Shown piece by piece: positions 52,311 to 63,684 of a stretch of 64,000 bases of DNA. The notes under the pieces were generated by a model, which worked only from the letters and a program-made list of their open reading frames with translations, did no database searches and was not told where the DNA came from. Location: the NCBI GenBank assembly GCA_026197075.1, contig JAPHQV010000010.1, forward strand, positions 53,404 through 117,403, given 5' to 3'. This stretch comes from Gammaproteobacteria bacterium. GTDB taxonomy: Bacteria > Pseudomonadota > Gammaproteobacteria > DSM-19610. How positions within the stretch are numbered: position 1 is the first letter of the stretch; each line of letters starts with the position of its first letter. Both the position numbers and the translations under genes were made by a program.

Positions 52311-52757
52311 ATGCCCCTCAAGGACCGTATCCAGCAAGCCGTGAAGGATGCCATGCGCAGTGGCGACAAGCGCCGCCTGGGCACCGCACGGCTGATCACG
52401 GCCGCCATCAAGCAGCGCGAGGTGGACGAGCGCATCGAGCTGGATGACGAGCAGATCGTGCTGGTGCTGGACAAGATGTGCAAGCAGCGGCGCGAATCCC
52501 TGGAACAGTACCGCAAGGCCAACCGCGAGGACCTTGCCGAGCAGGAAGAATACGAGCTTGGCGTGCTGAAGGAATTCCTCCCGGAACCCCTGTCCGAGGC
52601 CGAGATCGATGCCCTGATCGACGCCGCCGTGACCGATACCGGCGCCGCCGGCATCAAGGACATGGGCAAGGTGATGGGCATCCTCAAGCCACAATTGCAG
52701 GGTCGCGCCGACATGGGCGCCGTCAGTGCCCGCATCAAGGCCCGGCTGGGCGGCTGA
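52311..52757 (+). CDS. YqeY/GatB-like domain protein
   Basis: A 148-residue cytoplasmic protein of the YqeY family, related to the tRNA-binding tail domain of GatB; a role in tRNA or aminoacyl-tRNA binding has been proposed. Typical segments are [37 protein letters not shown] and [14 protein letters not shown]. Its place between rpsU and dnaG is conserved in many gammaproteobacteria. Confidence 0.93.
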   Translation: MPLKDRIQQAVKDAMRSGDKRRLGTARLITAAIKQREVDERIELDDEQIVLVLDKMCKQRRESLEQYRKANREDLAEQEEYELGVLKEFLPEPLSEAEIDALIDAAVTDTGAAGIKDMGKVMGILKPQLQGRADMGAVSARIKARLGG

Positions 52758-52801
52758 TGCGCGGCTGACAGACCGCCCCCCAGCCCGTACCATGCCCTGC
52801 C

Positions 52802-54556
52802 ATGAGCGGCAGAATCCCCCAGTCCTTCATCGATGATCTTCTCGCCCGCGTGGACATCGTGGAAGTCATCGACAGCCGCGTTCCCTTGAAGAAGGCGGGC
52901 CGCGACTATACCGCCTGCTGCCCCTTCCACAGCGAAAAGACCCCCTCCTTCTCCGTCAGCCAGACCAAGCAGTTCTACCATTGTTTTGGTTGCGGCGCCC
53001 ATGGTAGCGCCATCGGTTTCCTCATGGAGTTCGAGCACCTCGAGTTCGTGGAGGCCATCGAGGAACTGGCGCGCGGCCTGGGTCTGGAAGTCCCGCGCGA
53101 GGACGGCGGCGCGGCGCGGCCGGCGGACGACAGTCGGCGGCTCTTCACCCTGCTGGAACAGGCCGACCATTATTTTCGCCGCCAGCTGCGCGAGCATCCC
53201 CAGGCCCACAAGGCCGTCAGCTACTTGAAGCAGCGTGGCCTGAGCGGCGAGATCGCCGCCCGTTTCGGCATCGGCTACGCCCCGCCCGGCTGGGAAAACC
53301 TGGAAGCGGAGCTGGGTCGCGAGCACCAGACCCGCCAGGACCTGCTGCTGTTGGGCCTGACCCTGACCCGCGACGACGGCAGTCCCTATGACCGCTTTCG
53401 CGATCGGGTGATGTTCCCCATCCGCGACCGCCGCGGCCGGGTGATCGGCTTCGGTGGGCGAGTGCTGGGCGACGACAAGCCCAAGTACCTCAACAGCCCG
53501 GAAAGCCCCGTATTCCACAAGGGCCAGGAACTGTACGGCCTGTTCGAGGCGCGCAAGGCGGAACGCAAGCTGGAACGCCTGCTGGTGGTGGAAGGCTACA
53601 TGGACGTGGTGGCCCTGGCCCAGTTCGGCATTAACTATGCCGTGGCCACCCTGGGCACCTCCACCACCCGCGAACACCTGGACCGGCTGTTCCGCACGGT
53701 GCCCGAGGTGGTGTTCTGCTTCGATGGCGACCGCGCCGGCCGCGAGGCCGCCTGGCGCGCCCTGGAGAACACCTTGCCGGTATTGCAGGACGGCCGCCAG
53801 GTACGCTTCTTGTTCCTGCCCGAGGGCGAAGACCCGGACAGCCAGGTACGCAAGGAGGGCCGCGAGGCCTTCGAGCGCCGCGTCCGCGAGGCCACGCCCC
53901 TGTCCGAGTACCTGTTCGAGCGACTGACGGGACAGGTGGACATGGCCAGCCTGGACGGCCGCGCCCGGCTGGTGGAGCTGGCCCGCCCTCTGCTGCGGCA
54001 GCTGCGCGAGGGGGCCTTCCGCCAACTGCTCATCCAGCGCCTCGGGGAACTGACCGGCATGCCGGGCGCCGGCCTTGCCGCCCTGCTGCGCGGCGATACA
54101 CCGCCCCCCGCCGCCGCGCCGGAGCAGCGCCCCGTGCGGCCGCGCGCCAGCAGTGGCGGCCCCAGCCTGGTGCGCCACGCCATCTGCCTGCTGCTGCACC
54201 ACCCGGCCCTCGGCCAGGCGGTTCAGGTTCCCGAGGGCCTGGCCGATGACCACAGCCCGGGTATGGATCTGTTGCGTGAACTCCTTGAAATCACCCGTGA
54301 GCGGCCACATCTAACGACAGGCGCCCTGCTGGAACACTGGCGGGACCAGGAGCAAGGCCGCCACCTGCACAAACTGGCCGCCGCACGCCTGCAGGTACCC
54401 GAGGCCGGCATGGCACAGGAACTGGAAGGCGCCCTGGTGCGTCTTACCCAGCAGCACCGGGAACGGGAACTGGAGCGGCTACTTGGCGAAGCCCACCTCC
54501 GCACCCTCACGGCAGACGAGAAAGTAATGTTGGAACAGTTGCTTAGCAAGACATAG
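52802..54556 (+). CDS. dnaG: DNA primase
   Basis: DnaG synthesises RNA primers for replication. The 584-residue protein has the zinc ribbon [15 protein letters not shown] and [10 protein letters not shown] (about 40-70), the RNA-polymerase core with the Toprim motif [11 protein letters not shown] at about 262-272 and [11 protein letters not shown], and the C-terminal DnaB-binding domain. Length agrees with E. coli DnaG (581). Third gene of the operon. Confidence 0.97.
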   Translation: MSGRIPQSFIDDLLARVDIVEVIDSRVPLKKAGRDYTACCPFHSEKTPSFSVSQTKQFYHCFGCGAHGSAIGFLMEFEHLEFVEAIEELARGLGLEVPREDGGAARPADDSRRLFTLLEQADHYFRRQLREHPQAHKAVSYLKQRGLSGEIAARFGIGYAPPGWENLEAELGREHQTRQDLLLLGLTLTRDDGSPYDRFRDRVMFPIRDRRGRVIGFGGRVLGDDKPKYLNSPESPVFHKGQELYGLFEARKAERKLERLLVVEGYMDVVALAQFGINYAVATLGTSTTREHLDRLFRTVPEVVFCFDGDRAGREAAWRALENTLPVLQDGRQVRFLFLPEGEDPDSQVRKEGREAFERRVREATPLSEYLFERLTGQVDMASLDGRARLVELARPLLRQLREGAFRQLLIQRLGELTGMPGAGLAALLRGDTPPPAAAPEQRPVRPRASSGGPSLVRHAICLLLHHPALGQAVQVPEGLADDHSPGMDLLRELLEITRERPHLTTGALLEHWRDQEQGRHLHKLAAARLQVPEAGMAQELEGALVRLTQQHRERELERLLGEAHLRTLTADEKVMLEQLLSKT

Positions 54557-54697
54557 CCCCCATCACCGGGATTCCACCCCGAGCATCGTGGTAGCCATGC
54601 AATCCGGCTTGATCTATACTGAAGGATTGCTTTTCTTGCCATGGCGTGGTCAGCACACACCCCATCACAGGCGTCACCAGCGGAAACCGGACGAAAC

Positions 54698-56545
<1,848 letters not shown>

Positions 56546-56569
56546 GGCTTACCGCCACCATCAGACTCC

Positions 56570-56597
56570 CGTCATTCCCGCGAAGGCGGGAATGACG
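56570..56597 (+). terminator. Hairpin after rpoD, interspersed-repeat type
   Basis: CGTCATTCCCGC and GCGGGAATGACG form a perfect 12-bp stem with a GAAG loop, 25 bases after the rpoD stop and 38 bases before the tRNA. There is no T-tract. The same type of hairpin is a common dispersed repeat in proteobacteria (established knowledge), and may also mark the 3' end of the rpoD operon. Confidence 0.65.
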
Positions 56598-56634
56598 GAA
56601 TACAATGGGATGTGTAGTAGAATAACTGTTCGCA

Positions 56635-56969
56635 GGGCCTATAGCTCAGTTGGTTAGAGCAGGGGACTCATCAAAAGGTGCGTCCATATCGAAAGGTATG
56701 GAATGAACGGGATGAATTCAGGGAAACCTCAACGGCACGGAAACCCGGGCCGCTGGCAATCCTGAGCCAAGCCGGGGGTACACTCCCGGAAGGTGCAGAG
56801 ACTACCTGAGAGCTGGGTGGCAGCATCCTAAGTGCTCTTAATAACAGGCAAGAGCGTCCCGCACCCTAGCAGCAGGTGGCTGTGGGTGATGAGATAGTCC
56901 ACACCAGGCGGAAACACCTGGACAATGTGAATCCCTTGGTCCCAGGTTCGAGTCCTGGTGGGCCCACCA
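56635..56969 (+). tRNA. tRNA-Ile2 (CAU anticodon, lysidine type), interrupted by a group I intron
   Basis: The 5' exon is 56635-56671 and the 3' exon 56930-56969. Joined, they give a perfect 77-nt cloverleaf: acceptor GGGCCTA/TGGGCCC, D stem GCTC/GAGC, anticodon stem GGGGA/TCCCT with loop CTCATAA, five-base variable loop TGGTC, T stem CCAGG/CCTGG with TTCGAGT loop, then A and encoded CCA. The anticodon is CAT. Anticodon-arm bases match the Ile2 type (E. coli ileX-like, GACTCATAATC context with TTGGTC following) instead of elongator Met, so C34 should be changed to lysidine by TilS to read AUA. The gene follows rpoD by 90 bases. Confidence 0.93.
56672..56929 (+). ncRNA. Group I self-splicing-type intron (258 nt, no ORF) in the tRNA-Ile2 anticodon loop
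   Basis: The insertion is directly after the anticodon (CAT/intron/AA). The 5' exon end CAU can pair with the internal guide GUG at 56679-56681, giving the obligatory U.G pair; the intron ends in G. Core elements are in order: P2 hairpin CCATATC/GGTATGG with GAAA loop; P3 GGGATG with CATCCT; P4 TTCAGG with CCTGAG (Q element AATCCTGAGCCAAGC); P6a CCGGG/CCCGG; P7 GACTA with TAGTC (R element TGCAGAGACTA, S element AGATAGTCC); P8 GCTCTT/AAGAGC within GTGC/GCAC; P9 CCAGG/CCTGG with GAAA loop. Same site as the known Azoarcus tRNA-Ile intron. No homing endonuclease is encoded. Confidence 0.93.
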
Positions 56970-57147
56970 TTAAATTCAGCATGTTATGTAATTTAACCCT
57001 TGCAGTGCCCTACGTGGGCAAGCATTATGTAAGGGGCTCCGCCGCCAAATCACTACATTTTCTTGCATACATCACGTCCTATGCTTTAAGGATTCGGTCG
57101 TCTAGAATGCATAGAATTTTGGCACCCAGCTTGAAAGGTAATGATTG

Positions 57148-57933
57148 ATGGTATGGCAACTAGACAATCCTGAGCATCTCGTCTATTCGCGAAACCCGTT
57201 GGTAGCCACCATTGTAGAGATCAAGTATCACCCTATTTTGAAGATTGGTAGCGGCAAAGGGGTTGCTGAATTCCAAGACTGCATCCGCACCTCGTTTCCA
57301 CAATATGCGGAAGTTGCCACCCAAGTTGTAAATCTCATTAACAACGTCCCTGGCCAAAATGCCGTGGAAATGCGAGAAGAAAAGCAGTACCGATTCATCA
57401 AAGAGGGTGGGGCTACAGCCTTAACCCTCGGGGATAGCAACGTGATCCTGGAGAATCGGAAGCACCATTCTCACGAGGACACTCTGCGCGACATGGAACT
57501 TGTCGTAAAAGCACTACTCGAAGTTTATAAACCAGTCAAACCAACTCGTTTGGGAACACGGTATATCAATAAAGTAAGTCGAAGCGCGATCGCTTCAGAA
57601 CTCAATGAAACGGTCCAGTGGGAAGATTTGGTTTGCGACGATTTTTTAAGAATTCCCTGCCATATAGCCGAAACAGATGGTGCTGCGTTTGCGATGGAGA
57701 TGAATTCCCAGATGCTGCAGGGCGGCGCGATGACCTTACGGTACGGGATGAAACTGGATAACAACCAGGCCAGAAGTGAGTTCAGGTTCGATATTGATCG
57801 TTATATGGAAGGTGACTACAACGTAGAGGACACATGCAGCCTCTTGGATATCTTCACAAAAGACATATATGCGTTGTTTTCGAAAATGGCAGGCCCCGCC
57901 CTTATTCGCTGGATGGAGCCAACGCAGAAATAA
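57148..57933 (+). CDS. TIGR04255-family-like protein, unknown function
   Basis: A 261-residue soluble protein that looks like the sporadically distributed TIGR04255 family: NPLVATIVEIKYHPIL near the N-terminus, a middle TRLGTRYINKVS segment and C-terminal LRYGMKLDNNQARSEFRFDIDRY. Function is unknown for the family. The codon mix is visibly A/T-richer than the core genes on the left and hsdM on the right, suggesting transfer. ATG 57148 has AAAGG upstream; a TTG at 57145 is in frame. It is the first gene of a run of short unknown genes, with 39 and 24-base gaps. Confidence 0.75.
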   Translation: MVWQLDNPEHLVYSRNPLVATIVEIKYHPILKIGSGKGVAEFQDCIRTSFPQYAEVATQVVNLINNVPGQNAVEMREEKQYRFIKEGGATALTLGDSNVILENRKHHSHEDTLRDMELVVKALLEVYKPVKPTRLGTRYINKVSRSAIASELNETVQWEDLVCDDFLRIPCHIAETDGAAFAMEMNSQMLQGGAMTLRYGMKLDNNQARSEFRFDIDRYMEGDYNVEDTCSLLDIFTKDIYALFSKMAGPALIRWMEPTQK

Positions 57934-57972
57934 GAACAACAATTCGTATACAGTTATGAGGAGGGCAAGATT

Positions 57973-58302
57973 ATGTACGCATGCACACTCGGGCAAACAG
58001 GTTGTTTTGACGACCTGGACTTTAGCCATGGGCGTCGGCAAGCGGTAGTGATGCAATACTCTGTTACTGCTGGCCATGAAACGCCCGTACCTGCCGAATT
58101 AGGACCGAACAGCATTTATTCCAGTACTACTGGCCAAATTGTATTAGTTCAACCTGTCAGCCAATTGGTAAAGGGGGCTGTTAGCTTCATCCAACATATC
58201 GCGACACTTCCCATTGACGCTCACGACGACCTAGTAGTTGACCGCCTTATGGCCCGCAAACAGGCCGGAGTGGTTGCGCAGCCGCTGACGCGCCGAATCT
58301 AA
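57973..58302 (+). CDS. Unknown protein in the island cassette (109 aa)
   Basis: A 109-residue ORF (begins MYACTLGQTGCFDDLDF, ends VAQPLTRRI). I do not recognise it. Two cysteines occur near the N-terminus; the C-terminal half has a helix VVDRLMARKQAGV. GAGGAGGG lies 8-14 bases before ATG, a very good ribosome-binding site, so it is probably translated. Second gene of the cassette, same strand. Confidence 0.65.
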   Translation: MYACTLGQTGCFDDLDFSHGRRQAVVMQYSVTAGHETPVPAELGPNSIYSSTTGQIVLVQPVSQLVKGAVSFIQHIATLPIDAHDDLVVDRLMARKQAGVVAQPLTRRI

Positions 58303-58326
58303 CGGATTACGATTGTTTATAACTGC

Positions 58327-58881
58327 ATGGAAAGATGGCCTCCCGTTTATGACGCAAGCGATCTGGCGGCTACGATTCGTGAGATATCCGATCGAGGACA
58401 ACTCAACCAACAATTTTTCTCGGGGGAACCGGCAGGAAGATTGTGCCAGGGTGATGTTATTCGCTTACCATCATCGATTCCACTAATACATGAAGACGGC
58501 CAGCCAGCAATATCGGATGAATTCACATATTGGATGGTGATCGGCAACACTTGCGACATCGATCGCGAACTGGCAGACGTTACGTGGTCACAGATTGTGC
58601 CCTTGACCGAGTTCGAGGCTGGTGAGCTGGAAGACGAAGAACTAGCCTCGTTGCGTCGATACAGATATTCCCGCCGGTTTTACGTCCCAGCGTGGAGCCC
58701 TCATATCAGTGGAAGACACTACGTGGCTGACTTTTTAAGGCCTGTAACCATCCACAAAAACGCTCTTCACCGGGTTGCTGAAGTTGAAACTAAACTGAGC
58801 TACATTGCCTGGATTCTCTTACACTCGTGCTTGGTACGCTTCCTTGCCCGAGATGACGGACGATTCGACGTACATGCATAG
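58327..58881 (+). CDS. Unknown protein in the island cassette (184 aa), possible MazF-like barrel
   Basis: A 184-residue ORF. The order of GDVIRLPS, YWMVIGNTCDIDR and QIVPLTEF recalls, in topology only, the GDV...VVxSN...VxPxT layout of the MazF/PemK SH3-like barrel; this is an inference of low weight. The C-terminal SYIAWILLHSCLVRFLARDDGRFD looks like a natural end. The reading frame ends at an amber codon TAG 58879-58881 and stays open beyond it for 99 more codons. Third gene of the cassette. Confidence 0.65.
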   Translation: MERWPPVYDASDLAATIREISDRGQLNQQFFSGEPAGRLCQGDVIRLPSSIPLIHEDGQPAISDEFTYWMVIGNTCDIDRELADVTWSQIVPLTEFEAGELEDEELASLRRYRYSRRFYVPAWSPHISGRHYVADFLRPVTIHKNALHRVAEVETKLSYIAWILLHSCLVRFLARDDGRFDVHA

Positions 58882-58920
58882 GCACTCCGCAGTGATCCCG
58901 CGCCTGCTTACGCAGCGCTT

Positions 58921-59181
58921 ATGCGGTGCGCTTACCTCGACTTGAAGGTAAGTGAATCGCGTCCTTACTCGTCACGACCTGAGCATTCAGACTTATTTGT
59001 TCTTTGGCCACAGACCCGTAGGCCGCTAGATATGTATGCTGCCGACCAGAGCTTGATGGTGATCCCGCTATGCCTCTCAACCCTCCCACACGATGGCACT
59101 ACGCCGAACCAAGTTCATGTCACGGCTAGGACTTATATGAAGACTGGTATCCCAGCACCCAAGCTTCCTGATTGGTACTAG
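58921..59181 (+). CDS. Doubtful 86-codon ORF in frame behind an amber codon
   Basis: The ORF is in the same frame as the 58327 gene, separated from it by one TAG and 13 sense codons. It contains SRPEHSDLFVLWPQTRRPL and ends LPDWY. No ribosome-binding site precedes ATG 58921. It is either the tail of the preceding gene cut off by a nonsense mutation, a readthrough extension, or chance. Not recognised. Confidence 0.3.
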   Translation: MRCAYLDLKVSESRPYSSRPEHSDLFVLWPQTRRPLDMYAADQSLMVIPLCLSTLPHDGTTPNQVHVTARTYMKTGIPAPKLPDWY

Positions 59182-59257
59182 CCCGAAACAGCCTGTAAGC
59201 TAGCGGTATCAAAACAATCCGTGCCATAATAATTTGCTGTTTTAGCGGACAATTCCT

Positions 59258-61720
59258 ATGCCCCTAACCCTCCCCCAGCTGGAACGCCACTTGTTCCGGG
59301 CCGCCGATATCCTGCGCGGCAAGATGGATGCCTCCGAGTTCAAGGAATACATCTTCGGGATGCTGTTCCTGAAGCGCTGTTCCGATGTGTTCCAGGAGCG
59401 CTTCGAGAAGATCGTCGCGGACCAGGTCGCCGCCGGGGAGAGCGAGGCTTCGGCCCGCCAGATCGCCAACATGAAGAACTGGCACAAGGAGACCTTCTTC
59501 GTGCCGGAGCAGTCCCGCTGGGAGACCCTGCTCAACGAGGCCCACCAGAACGTGGGCGATTCCCTGAACAAGGCGCTGGCGGGGCTGGAGGAGCACAACG
59601 CCAGCCTGGACGGGGTGCTGGAGCACATCGACTTCACCCGCAAGGTGGGCGCCGCCAAGCTGCCGGACCGCAAGCTGCGGGACCTGATCACCCATTTCAG
59701 CGTCTACCCCCTGCGCAACGACGACTTCGAGTTCCCGGACCTGCTCGGGGCCGCCTACGAATACCTGATCGGGGACTTCGCCGATTCCGCCGGCAAGAAA
59801 GGGGGCGAGTTCTACACCCCGCGCTCGGTGGTGCGCATGATGGTGCGGCTGGTGAAGCCCCAGGAGCACCACAGTGTCTACGACCCCTGCTGCGGTTCGG
59901 GCGGCATGCTCATCCTGTCCAAGGAATACGTGGAGGAGCAGGGCCACAACCCGCGCCTGCTCGGGCTCTACGGCCAGGAGGCGGCCGGCTCGGTGTGGTC
60001 CATCGCCAAGATGAACATGCTGCTGCACGGCATCTCCAGCGCCGACCTGCGCAACGAGGACACCCTGGCCGAGCCCCAGCACGTGGAGGGTGGCGAGCTG
60101 ATGCGCTTCGACCGCGTCCTCACCAATCCGCCCTTCTCCATCAACTACGGCCCTACGGACAAGGACAGCCAGAAGACCTTCCACCCCAAGTTCCGGGCCG
60201 AGCGGTTCCGCTATGGCGAGGTGCCACTGGGTGCCAAAAAGGCGGACCTGATGTTCCTGCAGCACATGGTCGCCGTGCTCAAGGCCGACGGCATGCTGGC
60301 TACCGTCATGCCCCACGGCGTGCTGTTCCGGGGCGGCGATGAGAAGCGGATCCGTGCCGGCATGATCCACGACGACCTGATCGAGGCGGTGATCGGGCTA
60401 GCCCCCAACCTCTTCTACGGCACCGGCATCCCGGCGGCCATCCTGGTGCTGCGCGCCAAGGGCGCCAAGCCCGCCGAGCGCCGGGGCCAGGTGCTGTTCA
60501 TCAATGCCGACCGGGAATACTACGAGGGCCGCGCCCAGAACTTCCTGCTGCCCGAGCACATCGAGAAGATCGTCAACACCTTCGACCGCTTCGCCGCGGA
60601 GCCCGGCTTCTCCGCCCTAGTCGGCAACGACAAGCTGGTCGAGAACGACTACAACCTCAACATCCGCCGCTACGCTGACAACGCCCCACCCCCCGAGCCC
60701 CAGGACGTGCGCGCCCACCTAAAGGGCGGTGTGCCCCTGGCCGAGGTGCGCGCCAAACAGCCGCTGTTCGACGCCCACGGCCTGGACCCCATGGACCTGT
60801 TCACCCCCCGGGCGGACGATCCCGACTACCTGGACTTCCAGCCGGCACTCGCCACCAGGGCCGACCTCAAGCCCGCCATTGAGCAGAACCCCGGCCTCAC
60901 TGCCAAGGAGGCCAGCCTGCAGGCCGCCTTCGAAAGCTGGTGGCAGGCGCACGGCAACAGCATCACGGCCCTGGCCAATACTCTCAAGGGCAACGGCAGT
61001 CAGCTGAGCCAGCTGCGCGAGGAACTGCTGGCCAGCTTCAGCGCCGCCCTGGAGCCACTGGCCATGCTCGACCCCTTTGCCGTGCGCGGCATCATCGCCG
61101 GCTTCTGGGAGCAGAGCAAAAATGATTTCCGCGCCCTGCAGGCCCGCGGTGCCCTGGGCGTCATCGACGCCTGGCGCACCAGCATCGTCACCGCCCTGGA
61201 GGACAAGCAGGACAAGTCCAACCCCCTGGACCACAAGCTGGTCCGCTTCCTGCTCGATGAGTTCGTGGACGAATTGGAACAGCTCCAGGCCCGCAAGGCC
61301 GAACTGGACAGCCAGATCAAGGCCGCCGAGGCCGGTGGCGAGGAGGACGAGGACGGCGAGAACGCAGGCGACGATGCCTCGGAGGACGGCCCCAGCGAGG
61401 AAGAGGTCAAGGCCTGGAAGAAGCAACGCACCGCCATGACCAAACAGCTCAAGGCCAAGCAGGCCAGCTTCGAGACGCATCTCAATCAGGAGGTGGACAC
61501 CCTCGACGAGGCCAGGGCCGCCGAGCTACTGCTCACCATCCTGCACGACGACATGGCGGACATCCTGGCTCGCTATGTTCGCGCCCAGCGCCAGCAGGTG
61601 ATCGGCACCTTCGAGGCTTGGTGGGACAAGTACCGGGTGACGCTGGTCGACATCGAGGCCAAGCGGGATGCGGCGGCACTACAGTTGCGGGAGTTTCTGG
61701 GGGGACTCGGGTATGTCTGA
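59258..61720 (+). CDS. hsdM: Type I restriction-modification system, DNA methyltransferase subunit HsdM (long form)
   Basis: An N6-adenine methyltransferase subunit, 820 residues. The HsdM N-terminal helical domain (starts [19 protein letters not shown]) is followed by the SAM motif DPCCGSGGM at about 209-217 and the catalytic NPPF at 290-293. Most HsdM proteins are 500-550 residues; here a C-terminal extension of nearly 300 residues contains an acidic run ([13 protein letters not shown]) and predicted coiled coils, as in the longer HsdM class. It works with HsdS, which it overlaps by 8 bp, and HsdR. Base composition returns to GC-rich here. Confidence 0.95.
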   Translation: MPLTLPQLERHLFRAADILRGKMDASEFKEYIFGMLFLKRCSDVFQERFEKIVADQVAAGESEASARQIANMKNWHKETFFVPEQSRWETLLNEAHQNVGDSLNKALAGLEEHNASLDGVLEHIDFTRKVGAAKLPDRKLRDLITHFSVYPLRNDDFEFPDLLGAAYEYLIGDFADSAGKKGGEFYTPRSVVRMMVRLVKPQEHHSVYDPCCGSGGMLILSKEYVEEQGHNPRLLGLYGQEAAGSVWSIAKMNMLLHGISSADLRNEDTLAEPQHVEGGELMRFDRVLTNPPFSINYGPTDKDSQKTFHPKFRAERFRYGEVPLGAKKADLMFLQHMVAVLKADGMLATVMPHGVLFRGGDEKRIRAGMIHDDLIEAVIGLAPNLFYGTGIPAAILVLRAKGAKPAERRGQVLFINADREYYEGRAQNFLLPEHIEKIVNTFDRFAAEPGFSALVGNDKLVENDYNLNIRRYADNAPPPEPQDVRAHLKGGVPLAEVRAKQPLFDAHGLDPMDLFTPRADDPDYLDFQPALATRADLKPAIEQNPGLTAKEASLQAAFESWWQAHGNSITALANTLKGNGSQLSQLREELLASFSAALEPLAMLDPFAVRGIIAGFWEQSKNDFRALQARGALGVIDAWRTSIVTALEDKQDKSNPLDHKLVRFLLDEFVDELEQLQARKAELDSQIKAAEAGGEEDEDGENAGDDASEDGPSEEEVKAWKKQRTAMTKQLKAKQASFETHLNQEVDTLDEARAAELLLTILHDDMADILARYVRAQRQQVIGTFEAWWDKYRVTLVDIEAKRDAAALQLREFLGGLGYV

Positions 61721-63044
61721 GCAGATTCCTTCTGGTTGGACACGTGCGCCAGTTTGCGATCTTGTTGAGAAGCACTTCAGTGGACCGAGCCCGACCTGCG
61801 AGGAGCGGAATATCCACTCGAGTAATGAATGGGCAGTGCTAAAGACCACCGCCGTGGTATGGGGAGGATGGAACGAGACCGCACATAAGGTGTTACCCAA
61901 GCACCTCTGGGGACAAAAAGAGCTGGAAGTTCAGGCGGGTGACGTGCTTGTGACGAAAGCAGGTCCGCGGCATCGGGTGGGAGTGGTTATACATGTACCG
62001 GAAACGCAGCCGCACCTAATCGTTTCCGGGAAGATGATCGGTCTCCGAGTAAAGCGGGAACTCTGTTTCCCGGATGTGTTAGCGGGTGCAATCGCGCTTC
62101 GAGAACCGCAAAAATACTTGGACGACCGCACTACTGGCATGGCGGAGTCACAGGTCAATTTTTCCAACAAAGCGTTGTTGCAGACGCCTGTGATAATGCC
62201 ACCGTTGGTCGAACAGGCTGTTATTTCTCAAATAAAGGATGTACTCGACACCCAGATCCGCCAGACCGAGGCACTGATTGCCAAGCTGGAGCACATCAAG
62301 CAGGGCCTGCTCACCGACCTGCTCACCCGCGGCATCGACCAAAACGGCCAACTCCGCCCCACCCCCGACCAGGCCCCGCATCTCTACAAAGACTCGCCCT
62401 TGGGGTGGATTCCGAGGGAGTGGGTGGCTAATTCGTTAGGGTCTGTCGTGAAACTGCAGGGTGGATATGCCTTTTCTAGCGAATCTTTCCAGGAGCACGG
62501 CGTTCGTTTAGCGAGAATTTCGAATATCAAAGGCGATTCCATAGTGGGCGACTTCGCATTACTACCATGGTCATTCATCGACCGCTATTCCGATTATGCC
62601 GCGAAGGAGGGCGACGTGTTGATCGCCATGTCTGGTGCAACGACCGGAAAAATGGCGGTTGTCGATAACGAAAACCTGCCGATGCTAATCAATCAGCGTG
62701 TCGGAAGATTCGTGGTAACGGAGCGCGATTACGTTCTGCCGTCGTTTCTGACTTTCTTACTGGGAACGTCGCATTTTAAACGGGAGATCGAAATAGCTGC
62801 TATAGGGGGAGCACAGCCCAACATTAGCGGGCGTCAGATCGAATCGATCCCTCTTGCGTTTCCTCCTACTGGTGAACAGCAGAAAATTGAAGCGGCGATG
62901 CAAGCATTCGGCAAGCGGATACTTGCCGAGCAAGCATCCGCGAGAAAGCTCCACCATGATAAGGCCGGCTTAATGGACGACCTCCTCACTGGCCGCGTCC
63001 GTGTCGCCCCCCTCCTGGAAGAGGCACAGCAACGCGAGGGCTGA
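61713..63044 (+). CDS. hsdS: Type I restriction-modification system, specificity subunit HsdS
   Basis: A 443-residue DNA-recognition subunit with two target recognition domains (about 1-165 and 225-385), each followed by a conserved helical spacer: [24 protein letters not shown] in the middle and [19 protein letters not shown] at the end. Each TRD reads half of a bipartite target. ATG 61713 overlaps the hsdM stop. The TRDs look A/T-richer than hsdM and the central spacer, as expected where recognition domains are exchanged between strains. Target sequence cannot be predicted. Confidence 0.93.
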   Translation: MSEQIPSGWTRAPVCDLVEKHFSGPSPTCEERNIHSSNEWAVLKTTAVVWGGWNETAHKVLPKHLWGQKELEVQAGDVLVTKAGPRHRVGVVIHVPETQPHLIVSGKMIGLRVKRELCFPDVLAGAIALREPQKYLDDRTTGMAESQVNFSNKALLQTPVIMPPLVEQAVISQIKDVLDTQIRQTEALIAKLEHIKQGLLTDLLTRGIDQNGQLRPTPDQAPHLYKDSPLGWIPREWVANSLGSVVKLQGGYAFSSESFQEHGVRLARISNIKGDSIVGDFALLPWSFIDRYSDYAAKEGDVLIAMSGATTGKMAVVDNENLPMLINQRVGRFVVTERDYVLPSFLTFLLGTSHFKREIEIAAIGGAQPNISGRQIESIPLAFPPTGEQQKIEAAMQAFGKRILAEQASARKLHHDKAGLMDDLLTGRVRVAPLLEEAQQREG

Positions 63045-63240
63045 TCAGGCGAGCTTGAGATTCCTGAAACGGGACCGCCCGGATTTCAGGCGCTGTTCGA
63101 TTGACTCAGTGGACTCACCCGTCTCGATGGCAGTGGAACTCGCCACCGACCGAATCAATTTTTCCTCGTCGATGGCCCGTCTTTTCCTAGCTGGCTTCGC
63201 TAGCTGCTTTTTCAGATGCGGGATCGGGAAGGCTCTGGGA
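63045..63240 (-). other. Open minus-strand stretch without a start codon, possible gene remnant
   Basis: The minus-strand frame ending at TGA 63047-63045 encodes about 65 residues of Lys/Arg-rich sequence (HLKKQLAKPARKRRAIDEE, then KLIRSVASSTAIETG, ending RFRNLKLA). The frame continues upstream into the excisionase-like gene in another reading frame and contains no ATG or GTG. It could be the tail of a deleted partner gene of the 63241 gene. Not recognised. Confidence 0.35.
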
Positions 63241-63684
63241 TCAGTACCCCATACCCAAATCCTGGGCCTGCTTCGCCAGCTCCTCCATGGCTTCCTGGCT
63301 CTTGCGATCGCGTTCGGCCTTGTAGTCCATCAGGTCCTGGTAACGGATGCGCCGGTGGGTGCCGATGAGGGTAAAGGGGATCCGCCCCTCTTCCAGCAGC
63401 TTGATCAGGTGCGGGCGGGACACATTGAGGATATCCGCGGCCGCTTGCGTGGTCAGTTCGGCATGGGTGGGCACGATGGTGACGGCATTGCCCTGCGCCA
63501 TCTCGGTGAGGATATCGCGCAGCAGGGCCAGGACATCACGGGGCAGGATGAGGTCCGTCCCATCCAGTTGTACGCGGGCACGGTCGGCCTCGGGGATCCG
63601 GGCCAGCAGCTTGCTCAGTTCGGTGGCGCTGGCGCGGGCGAGCGCCGTGGTTTCGGCATCGGGCAGTCGGTCGGTTGCGCGCAT
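63241..63684 (-). CDS. Excisionase-type helix-turn-helix DNA-binding protein
   Basis: A 147-residue protein. The excisionase/MerR-like HTH lies at about 80-130: LTTQAAADILNVSRPHLIKLLEEGRIPF and GTHRRIRYQDLMDY, followed by a charged C-terminal helix. Proteins of this type often form the antitoxin-like first gene of a pair with a PIN-domain toxin (established for relatives); no PIN gene follows here. ATG 63684 has GGAGA upstream; the frame from 63828 is not family-like. It lies opposite in direction between hsdS and hsdR. Confidence 0.85.
   Translation of the reverse strand: MRATDRLPDAETTALARASATELSKLLARIPEADRARVQLDGTDLILPRDVLALLRDILTEMAQGNAVTIVPTHAELTTQAAADILNVSRPHLIKLLEEGRIPFTLIGTHRRIRYQDLMDYKAERDRKSQEAMEELAKQAQDLGMGY

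Noticed and set aside
56635..56969. Reading the interrupted tRNA as elongator or initiator tRNA-Met
   Set aside because: The CAT anticodon alone allows it, but the anticodon arm and following TTGGTC match tRNA-Ile2, and initiator features (unpaired 1-72, three G-C pairs in the anticodon stem end) are absent.
56876..57148. 90-codon ORF starting inside the tRNA intron
   Set aside because: Spans the intron 3' end, the tRNA 3' exon and the spacer; explained fully by the RNA structure. Not a homing endonuclease.
56930..59257. Integrated element with attL/attR at the tRNA 3' end
   Set aside because: I looked for a second copy of the tRNA 3' end (T arm and acceptor) in the downstream sequence and did not see one, and there is no integrase in the window; the far end may be outside.
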